64,000 nucleotides of DNA from an uncultured Prevotellaceae bacterium (GTDB taxonomy: Bacteria; Bacteroidota; Bacteroidia; Bacteroidales; Muribaculaceae), in the NCBI GenBank assembly GCA_900318645.1, contig ONLH01000006.1:1-64000 (forward strand), in the 5' to 3' direction. Below, one piece after another: positions 7,992-14,647 of the stretch. The notes beneath the pieces were generated by a model that saw nothing but the letters and a program-made list of their open reading frames with translations, had not been told where the DNA came from and made no database searches. Numbering within the stretch: position 1 is the first letter of the stretch; each line of letters begins with the position of its first letter. The position numbers and the translations under genes are program-made.

Positions 7992-10364
7992 ATGACAAAG
8001 AAGATATTTTTGCTGGTACTCATGACCTTAATGGGTCTTGGCCGGGTTGTAGCGCAAAATGCTGTTGGCGATTGGCAAATCCACACATCATTTGTGGGTA
8101 CTGAGGTGCTTTCCGTTGCTGAGAGTAATGATTGGGTATATTACTTGACTGGCGGCACCCCACGCATTATCAATGATAGTGAAGGAGCACACTCGGTTAG
8201 AGTATTGGAGGGCAACCTCTTCCGCCTGGACAAGGTCACCGATGAAAACGAATCATTGAGCCTCGTTAACGGCCTGAGCGACATGAGCATCAAGCAGATT
8301 TATTACAACAACGACAAGGATTACCTGGTCGTAGTCTATAGCAATTCTAATATTGATATCATCAAGACTGATGGAGCAGTCGTGAATATGCCCGAAATAA
8401 AGGATGCCGTGATGACGGCGAGCAAGAGCATCAACGATGTGACCTTTGCCGACGGCTTGATTTATCTGGCAACCGATTTTGGCTACGCGGTAATTGATGA
8501 CCGCAAGTTTGTCATCAAGGAGTCACACCTGTATGGCAAACCCATCTTGTCGGCAGCACAGCTGGGCGACATGCTGTTACTCTCAACTGCTGATGGCATC
8601 TACTATGGCGATGCCGACAAGTACTACGAGCAGTTGTCCTCATTCTCCCTCAATAAGTCAATGGCCAATGGCCGCATCTTCCCATTGAACGATGACACAT
8701 TCTTCCGTGTGACGAGTAAGACTCGCCTCGCGACGATGACGATTGATGATGAGGGTAAGGTAACGTTCAATGAGCACGACATCATCCAGGCCCAGTCCAC
8801 AGTGATGCAAAAGACCATCAGTGATGGCTATCTGCTCAATGTCCCCAAGCAGGGCAAATGCTATGTGACCGATGAAGATGGTGATATTGTTGAAGAGTTT
8901 GAGACAACTGAGCTGTGCAGCGCACACCCCAACGGCGACGGCAAGCCGTGGGCCGTCGGCCCTAAGGGCCTGCATAAGTTTGGCCAGGAGAACTACTACC
9001 TGCCCAATGCCCTCTCGTTCTCATCCCCGCTGTGGATGACCTACAACAAGGGTAAAGACATGCTGTATGTATCCACCCCCACCGCCAACGCCTTCTATAA
9101 ATCCATGACGATGCAAAGTGAGGTCAATACGTTTGACGGCATCAGGTGGAAGAATGTCACCCCTGAGGGCTTCCCAAAGTCGGGAACCTATTGGCTCGAA
9201 TTCTTGCCCGATGACGACGACACCTACTTCATGGGCGGCTGGACCACTGGTCTCTACAAGGTGACCAACGACGAAATCGTCATGAAGTACAATGCCGACA
9301 ATAGCCCACTGGTAAAATACAGTGGTGCCATGCACCCCATCACCAGTATTGACCGTAACGGCAACGTGTGGGTTGTTCAGTCCCTTGAGAACCCTGATCA
9401 TCCCGTAATGGTACTTCCTGCAGCCAAGGCAAAACTCAACCAGACGACAGCTGCCGACTGGATTCTGCCCGATATTGAGGAAGTCTTCACTGGACACACC
9501 CAGCAAGCAAGTTTCCTGTCCACGCGCTACAGCAACTACGACATCAAGATATTTACCGATGGTGACTTTGAAATGCCCATCGTCTTCTGGAACAGCGCTG
9601 GCGACCCCAGTCTCCTCAATCCAGAGCGCGTGTCTTACACTAAACTGCTGGACCAGGACGGCCAGTACTTCTCTTGGACCAATATCCTGTGTCTTACCGA
9701 GGATCTGAACGGCACTGTCTGGATGGGCACCACCGAGGGCATCGTCTCATTCAACCCGGCTAAAGCGTTCTCGGGCGACTTCAGGGTGAACCACATCAAG
9801 GTGCCCCGCAATGACGGCACCGGCATGGCCGACTACCTGCTTGATGGTATCCGAATCAACGGCATCGCTGTCGATGGCGCAAACCGCAAGTGGATTGCCA
9901 CCCAAAATTCAGGACTGTTCCTCGTCAGTGCCGACGGTAGCCAGATTATCAATAAGTTCAACGCCACTAACAGTCCATTGGCATCCAACACGGTCTATAA
10001 AGTGTGCTGCAACCCTAACAGCAACTCGGTATATGTAACGACACCTGAGGGACTGTATGAATACTTCAGCGATTCAAGTCCTGCTGAGCCAAATTATAAC
10101 AACATTTACGCCTATCCCAACCCCGTTCGTCCTGATTTCGGCGGCAACGTGACCATTACCGGCATGATGGACAACTCGCTCATCAAGATTGCCGATGCCA
10201 GCGGTGTAGTCATCCGCCAAATGAAATCAACAGGAGGCATGGCGACGTGGGACTGCTGTGACCAGTATGGCGAGCGCGTCAAGACAGGCGTGTATATGGT
10301 GCTCTGCTCCCAAGCTAACGGCAGCGGCCAAGCCGTAGTAACCAAAATCGCCGTCATCCGATAA
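7992..10364 (+). CDS. porZ: PorZ-like propeller protein with type IX secretion C-terminal domain
   Basis: 790 residues from the ATG at 7992; an upstream in-frame ATG (7956) would put 12 residues before a clean signal peptide, so 7992 is preferred. After cleavage near VVAQ-NA the mature protein starts GDWQIHTSF, the characteristic opening of PorZ. Two beta-propeller-like regions follow, with repeated segments such as NGLSDMSIKQIYYNNDKDYLVVVYSNSNIDII and TVWMGTTEGIVSFN. The last ~90 residues (YAYPNPV...GERVKTGVYMVL) are a T9SS C-terminal domain. In P. gingivalis PorZ sits on the cell surface in the attachment complex with PorU and helps deliver anionic LPS to cargo. Two further relatives lie at 40745-45730. 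I think this is the better candidate for the true PorZ because of the GDWQIHT opening. Confidence 0.75.
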   Translation: MTKKIFLLVLMTLMGLGRVVAQNAVGDWQIHTSFVGTEVLSVAESNDWVYYLTGGTPRIINDSEGAHSVRVLEGNLFRLDKVTDENESLSLVNGLSDMSIKQIYYNNDKDYLVVVYSNSNIDIIKTDGAVVNMPEIKDAVMTASKSINDVTFADGLIYLATDFGYAVIDDRKFVIKESHLYGKPILSAAQLGDMLLLSTADGIYYGDADKYYEQLSSFSLNKSMANGRIFPLNDDTFFRVTSKTRLATMTIDDEGKVTFNEHDIIQAQSTVMQKTISDGYLLNVPKQGKCYVTDEDGDIVEEFETTELCSAHPNGDGKPWAVGPKGLHKFGQENYYLPNALSFSSPLWMTYNKGKDMLYVSTPTANAFYKSMTMQSEVNTFDGIRWKNVTPEGFPKSGTYWLEFLPDDDDTYFMGGWTTGLYKVTNDEIVMKYNADNSPLVKYSGAMHPITSIDRNGNVWVVQSLENPDHPVMVLPAAKAKLNQTTAADWILPDIEEVFTGHTQQASFLSTRYSNYDIKIFTDGDFEMPIVFWNSAGDPSLLNPERVSYTKLLDQDGQYFSWTNILCLTEDLNGTVWMGTTEGIVSFNPAKAFSGDFRVNHIKVPRNDGTGMADYLLDGIRINGIAVDGANRKWIATQNSGLFLVSADGSQIINKFNATNSPLASNTVYKVCCNPNSNSVYVTTPEGLYEYFSDSSPAEPNYNNIYAYPNPVRPDFGGNVTITGMMDNSLIKIADASGVVIRQMKSTGGMATWDCCDQYGERVKTGVYMVLCSQANGSGQAVVTKIAVIR

Positions 10365-10408
10365 GACACGATAGCAGATTCTGACGTCAAAGTCTGATTA
10401 AACAAATA

Positions 10409-10448
10409 GGAATCCGCCTTCATCATGATGGAGACGGATTCCATTTTT
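10409..10448 (+). terminator. Terminator after the porZ-like gene
   Basis: GGAATCCG (10409-10416) pairs with CGGATTCC (10435-10442), followed by ATTTTTA. It lies 45 nt after the stop codon and may act in both directions, since the convergent CPBP gene ends at 10481. Confidence 0.7.
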
Positions 10449-10480
10449 ATCTAAGTACTACTTGTTGCCTCTATAGATTT

Positions 10481-11395
10481 TTATTCTTCAGTCGGAGCCT
10501 CGTTGTTGATGTCGGGAACCGGTTGGGCGATTTCCATCGCCTCAACAGGCAGGGGCGGCGGCAAGACTTCGGTGACAGGAGCGGGTATGGGAGTACGGCC
10601 CTTGGTCAGCCAGCCTATTTTCTTTGCGGCAAGAGCGATGATGATGATGCTCACCACTGTCAAGGGAATGCCTATCGTCAACGGCAACGTGAAGTTTTCA
10701 TCATACATGGCAGCGGGCGCAGCCAAAGCGACGAGGCAGGCTGCCGTGTTGTTCACTACATGGATGAGAACAGTAGGCCAGATGCTGCGCGTACGGTAAT
10801 AAACCCAACCCATGAAAATGCCAATGACAGTGGCGGTAAAGCCTTGAGCCCAATTGAAATGACTGACAGCGAACAACAGCGCCGAAATCACGATAGCGAA
10901 CCATGGATTCCAATGTTTCTGCAACAACCTGCGCTCAACGGCACCACGAAAGATAGCCTCCTCGGCCAGCGGACCAATCAGGCAGACAGAGAGCAGACCG
11001 ATGGGGTTCGTCATCATCTGCATGAGCGTTTCCATGATCTCGGGATCTTCGGGAATGGGGAGATAGAACCCTGCCATGAAATCAAATATCAGCAAGCCGA
11101 CGGCAGCCACTGCTGCCCACAGGTAGAGCTTTTTGGCCGAAAAATTCTCACCGTAGGTATAGCCAAAATTGAAACTGAAGTTGGTGTATTTCCTCATCCA
11201 GAACACTAACACAACGACCAGATCACACAATAACAATGATACAGCAGTGTACCAGGGATGACCCAACATTTCCTCCAAACCAGGAAATGGATGCCCGATG
11301 ATGGCACATACCAGATAACCCAACAAAAGGGTCACAAGCCCTACGAAGATATTGATTAGCAGAAAGATAATCAGATATTTAAATGCAGCTTTCAT
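10481..11395 (-). CDS. CPBP family intramembrane metalloprotease
   Basis: 304 residues from the ATG at 11395; a longer frame to 11458 adds 21 non-hydrophobic residues and is less likely. About eight membrane helices. The CPBP (CAAX protease/bacteriocin-processing) signature is complete: EEAIFR (E145, E146, R150), H179 in VSHFNW, and H212/N215 in HVVNN. These are the glutamates and histidines of the Rce1-like active site inside the membrane. In bacteria such proteins mature peptides or give immunity to bacteriocins; the substrate here is unknown. The C-terminal 60 residues form a Pro/Glu-rich cytoplasmic tail. Stand-alone gene with no bacteriocin gene beside it. Confidence 0.85.
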   Translation of the reverse strand: MKAAFKYLIIFLLINIFVGLVTLLLGYLVCAIIGHPFPGLEEMLGHPWYTAVSLLLCDLVVVLVFWMRKYTNFSFNFGYTYGENFSAKKLYLWAAVAAVGLLIFDFMAGFYLPIPEDPEIMETLMQMMTNPIGLLSVCLIGPLAEEAIFRGAVERRLLQKHWNPWFAIVISALLFAVSHFNWAQGFTATVIGIFMGWVYYRTRSIWPTVLIHVVNNTAACLVALAAPAAMYDENFTLPLTIGIPLTVVSIIIIALAAKKIGWLTKGRTPIPAPVTEVLPPPLPVEAMEIAQPVPDINNEAPTEE

Positions 11396-11603
11396 AATGT
11401 TTAAATTTTGATGATTTGTCCAATAAAGTCTTTGTTTGCCCATTAGACGCATGAGCAAACTAAAAAACTACACGAAAAACCGTGAAAAAGAAAGTTGTCA
11501 AATATCTTGGCGAAAAATCAGTGCGCTTTCATCATTTATTGAGAAGACGATAAATGTTTGATGTTGATAGTTACTTTCTGCGATTCTGTCACCATACTCT
11601 AAG

Positions 11604-12500
11604 CTAATGCCTGTTTCTTGCCAATTTGGTTAATATGTAGCCGAGCAAGAGAAGCAAAACTACGACAGAAGAACAGTGAAGAATAGATTGTTTACTGAAT
11701 GGGTGATCGGGGGTCACAGCATATTCTATAAATTCATCGAATAATACCCACAAAAAGAAACCACACATCAACACAAAAAAATGACGCCAAAGTGTTCCCC
11801 ACACCCCAAAACCAAATATTTGCCTATAAGCAACAAAGTAGTATACAGCAAAAAGAATCAATCCTAATGATGCAATCATATCCTCTGTAGCGCCGCATAA
11901 TAATCCCAATGAATAAACGAACAATTCTATCATGATTTCCAATATGGACATGAATACCGCAATAAAGAAGGCTTTAGGTATTGAGAGATGCGAGAACTTC
12001 GGGGAATTTTGGAATAGAACCCACGTAGGGAAAAGGAAACTCAAACTGAGGATTATCCTAGACCAACCGGCATTCTTTGCATCCCACAAATTGACAGCGC
12101 TACTTGTCTCTACTTGTAAGTTCAGAACATACTGGAAAAGCCAGTAATAGATAAGAGTGTAGAGGATTGCGACTAAAAACAGCATCTTCACGGGTGGGAA
12201 ACTCACCTGAAACTTGCCTCTGATATATTCTGAGATGAAGTGACCAGGTCGCACTATCAGTTGCCATAAACTATAAATGAGGGAACGACTACCCAACCCC
12301 CAAATGTCCAACACTCCCTGTCGGACACTGTTCCAGCTAATATCACCGACTCCTGCCTTTTGGGAGCAACAGGGGCAGAAATTGCCCTTGTAACGATGCC
12401 CGCAGCACAGACATTCATGCTCCTCATCGCTTGCGAAATGGAACTCGTAGGATTGGTGTTGCCACTTCTTAAAGTCCTTTAACCGATTTTTTAAATCCAT
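11604..12500 (-). CDS. DUF3667 membrane protein with zinc-ribbon N-terminus
   Basis: 298 residues. The N-terminal ~60 residues are soluble and hold a paired-cysteine motif, CLCCGHRYKGNFCPCCSQK, likely a zinc ribbon, then the conserved DUF3667 stretch with SLIYSLWQLIVRPGHFISEYIRGK. Five or six membrane helices follow. The family is common in Bacteroidetes and has no known function. The ATG at 12500 places the zinc ribbon normally. A TAACTTTG box at 12537-12544 is a likely -7 element, though no clear -33 is seen. The gene stands alone between the CPBP gene and a MITE-like element. The Cys motif could bind metal or a partner protein; I cannot say more. Confidence 0.85.
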   Translation of the reverse strand: MDLKNRLKDFKKWQHQSYEFHFASDEEHECLCCGHRYKGNFCPCCSQKAGVGDISWNSVRQGVLDIWGLGSRSLIYSLWQLIVRPGHFISEYIRGKFQVSFPPVKMLFLVAILYTLIYYWLFQYVLNLQVETSSAVNLWDAKNAGWSRIILSLSFLFPTWVLFQNSPKFSHLSIPKAFFIAVFMSILEIMIELFVYSLGLLCGATEDMIASLGLILFAVYYFVAYRQIFGFGVWGTLWRHFFVLMCGFFLWVLFDEFIEYAVTPDHPFSKQSILHCSSVVVLLLLLGYILTKLARNRH

Positions 12501-12609
12501 TCAATCCTATACAATTAGTTGTTTTCTTTTCAGGGGCAAAGTTAGCAATAATTTCTCAATTTCATTTTTTTCCTGTTTTCCGCAGCCTTTGATTCACGAA
12601 AAAAGGAGG

Positions 12610-12800
12610 GCTGTGTCATAATTTGCCTCTGATTTTTAATCGGCCTATCGGCCGAGAACCTTTAGCTCGGCGAAGCCAAATTAAACAAAATTATAAATAA
12701 AATTAAAATAAAAATTTATTTTGCTTAATGTATATGCAAATATTCTTAATTTCTCCTTGCGAAGCACGGACATTGATACAGGCTTGAATTACTACACACC
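12610..12800. mobile_element. MITE-like element, copy 2 (191 bp, diverged)
   Basis: Begins GCTGTGTCATAAT (12610-12622) and ends ATTACTACACACC (12788-12800), an imperfect version of the 13-bp ends of copy 1. The interior follows copy 1 closely for its first ~110 nt (AATTTGCCTC, CGGCC-CGGCCGAGAACC, TTAGCTCGGCGAAGCC, AAATTAAACAAAATT) and then diverges. It lies between the DUF3667 gene start and the terminator of the deiminase gene, in non-coding sequence. Two copies in 12 kb with decaying ends suggest a family with many copies in this genome. Confidence 0.7.
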
Positions 12801-12826
12801 GCCAATACGTAAAAATCAGGAAAAAA

Positions 12827-12868
12827 CGTTGGCAGAATCAAGCGAACTCATGCTTGATTCTGCCAACG
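12827..12868 (-). terminator. Terminator of the deiminase gene
   Basis: CGTTGGCAGAATCAAGC (12827-12843) pairs perfectly over 17 bp with 12852-12868, loop of 8. On the minus strand it is followed by TTTTTTCCTG. It lies 15 nt after the stop of the deiminase gene: a textbook rho-independent terminator. Confidence 0.85.
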
Positions 12869-12882
12869 GTCAATGGTCATGA

Positions 12883-14505
12883 TTAATTCGCCAGAATCAA
12901 ATCAATCAGGGCAGCAACGTCAGCCACGGTGACCTTGCCGTCGTTGTTCACATCGGCAGCCGAGGCGTTAAACTGCGTAGAAGTGACGCCCAGGAGGTAA
13001 TTAACCAGCGAAGTCACGTCTGAAATGCTCACATCACCATCGTCGTTCACGTCACCCAGGGTGATGGGCATGCTGACAGTGAAGTGGTGGGGATCCAGCT
13101 CGCCGAATACCGGCTGCTGATAGCGGTGTCCGGACTCGTCGGCACCGAAGACATAGTAATCAACCTCTGATGCATTGTGATAGCCCTTGATGTAGCCCAC
13201 ATATTCATCGGGATTGCCGGTGGCAGTCATGTGTGCAGTCTGGTAAGGGCCGTTGTCGATGCTGTAGTAAACCAAAAGCGAGTCGGCTTTCAGAGACTTT
13301 CCGCTATAGGCGATGAACTTGCTCGTGACGGCGATGGAATCTCCACACTCCTGCGTACCGAAGAGCACGTTCCTGTGGTCGACAAACAGCATGTTAAAGT
13401 CCATCACACCGCGGGTACGGCAGTGCAGGGCATCGGTGTTGAGCCACTTGATGCTGCTGGATGTGTTGGTCACGCCTACCACCTCGTAACCCGGCATGGC
13501 ATCCCTGTAGACCTGGAGTGCGCGGTTATTATATGTGCTGTTGCTGCCCAGCGGCACGTAGACGGTCTTGTTGAGGATAAGGCTGTTGGTATAGGGAGCA
13601 ACAACGTCGCCACCAGGTTCTTCTACACGGTACACCTTGTAGGGATAGCCCCAGCAGCAGTTGGTGGTGGCGAAATAGTTGGCCACAGACTCATAGTCCT
13701 CATATCGGCTGTCGGACTGCGGCAGTTTCGCAATCAGGATTTTATCCGGGGCAAGGTATTTTCCCCAGCAGTCGACATGGGCAATGTAGTCGTTCTGTGG
13801 GTCGATGGTGATATGGTAGTTGTCGATGCCGAGGTAGTCAAGCATCTTCTTGCGCACGTCGGCCTCGTCATTATTATTCTCGTTAAGGACCAAAACGTCG
13901 CTAACGGCGTGTCCGCGTCCGTCCTCCATCATGTTGCCGCCAGTGTGCTTCAGATTCATACCGTACATGGGAATACCCCAGAATGTGGAAAAATACGAGG
14001 GTATCGCGTCGTCGTTCTGACGGGGACGATTGTACACGTTGTCAACGATAGCAGGATTCTTGCCGGCAAAGATATACCAGGGGCCGTAGTCACGCACCCA
14101 GTAGGAATCTGAGTTCGCGATCACAAAGGTGACACGGTTCATGTTCACCCCCGCGTTGCTGAAACTCGTCCGTGCGCTTGACTGTTGGTTCTGCGCCACG
14201 ATGCAGTACACCTGGCAATTCTCGGCCAACGATTTAACCAAGGAAACCGGTATGCCCAGCGGATAGCGAATCGTCACGCCCTGCATGGGCTCAAACTCTG
14301 CCACGAAGCGGGGTGCCTCGGTTGGCGCGGGTGTCTCGGTGAAGTTGCTTGCCCTAAGAGGGGTCCGCATTTCTTCTTCAGACAGGTAATGGAGTTTTCT
14401 CCAATCAGGAGCTTCCCGTGTTTGTGCTTGGGCATTCATGGAGCCCATTGTTGACATCATAGAAGTAAAAACGAGTAAACCGAAAAATAAGTTTTTTCTC
14501 TTCAT
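12883..14505 (-). CDS. Secreted peptidylarginine deiminase, PPAD type, with dockerin tail
   Basis: 540 residues. Signal peptide to about residue 28 (NAQAQ). Residues ~65-380 are a bacterial peptidylarginine deiminase domain (PAD_porph) that resembles Porphyromonas gingivalis PPAD throughout. It keeps the catalytic set: D139 in VRDYGPW, H243 and D245 in HVDCWGKY, N307 in YTNSLILN and the nucleophile C362 in DALHCRT. The two arginines in YNRPRQNDD (R160, R162), which in PPAD contact the substrate, are also present. An Ig-like domain follows (~395-470, CGDSIAVTS...VDYYVFGAD), as in PPAD. Instead of a T9SS tail it ends in two dockerin type I repeats (GDVNDDGDVSISDVTSLV and ADVNNDGKVTVADVAALI). 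Predicted to convert arginine, probably C-terminal, to citrulline in peptides outside the cell. TACCTTTG box at 14538-14545; strong terminator. Simple agmatine deiminase is excluded by the signal peptide and Ig domain. Confidence 0.9.
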   Translation of the reverse strand: MKRKNLFFGLLVFTSMMSTMGSMNAQAQTREAPDWRKLHYLSEEEMRTPLRASNFTETPAPTEAPRFVAEFEPMQGVTIRYPLGIPVSLVKSLAENCQVYCIVAQNQQSSARTSFSNAGVNMNRVTFVIANSDSYWVRDYGPWYIFAGKNPAIVDNVYNRPRQNDDAIPSYFSTFWGIPMYGMNLKHTGGNMMEDGRGHAVSDVLVLNENNNDEADVRKKMLDYLGIDNYHITIDPQNDYIAHVDCWGKYLAPDKILIAKLPQSDSRYEDYESVANYFATTNCCWGYPYKVYRVEEPGGDVVAPYTNSLILNKTVYVPLGSNSTYNNRALQVYRDAMPGYEVVGVTNTSSSIKWLNTDALHCRTRGVMDFNMLFVDHRNVLFGTQECGDSIAVTSKFIAYSGKSLKADSLLVYYSIDNGPYQTAHMTATGNPDEYVGYIKGYHNASEVDYYVFGADESGHRYQQPVFGELDPHHFTVSMPITLGDVNDDGDVSISDVTSLVNYLLGVTSTQFNASAADVNNDGKVTVADVAALIDLILAN

Positions 14506-14537
14506 AATAGTATTAGTTAAACATTAATTAGTTAGCG

Positions 14538-14545
14538 CAAAGGTA
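14538..14545 (-). promoter_or_regulatory. -7 box of the deiminase gene
   Basis: TACCTTTG on the minus strand, 32 nt before the ATG at 14505. A perfect TAnnTTTG match; the expected TTTG at -33 is not obvious. Confidence 0.5.
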
Positions 14546-14611
14546 CATTTTTTTTCTGAATATTGCCATTTTTTGTCTCCAATCGTCAAAAATCAGCAAA
14601 ATACTGCCCTT

Positions 14612-14633
14612 GAGACGCAGAATTCTTCGTTTC
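14612..14633. repeat. GAGACGC palindrome, copy 2 (degenerate)
   Basis: GAGACGC-AGAATTCT-TCGTTTC, a decayed copy of the palindrome. It lies 14 nt after the stop codon of the 985-residue oxidoreductase gene and is followed by CTACAAAGCGGAT, which also follows the copy at 21597-21618 (CTACATAGCGGAT), so the repeat unit extends beyond the palindrome. Confidence 0.65.
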
Positions 14634-14647
14634 TACAAAGCGGATGC

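Noticed and set aside
10523-11209. 228-residue plus-strand frame opposite the CPBP gene
   Set aside because: It is the shadow of a gene with complete CPBP motifs on the other strand.
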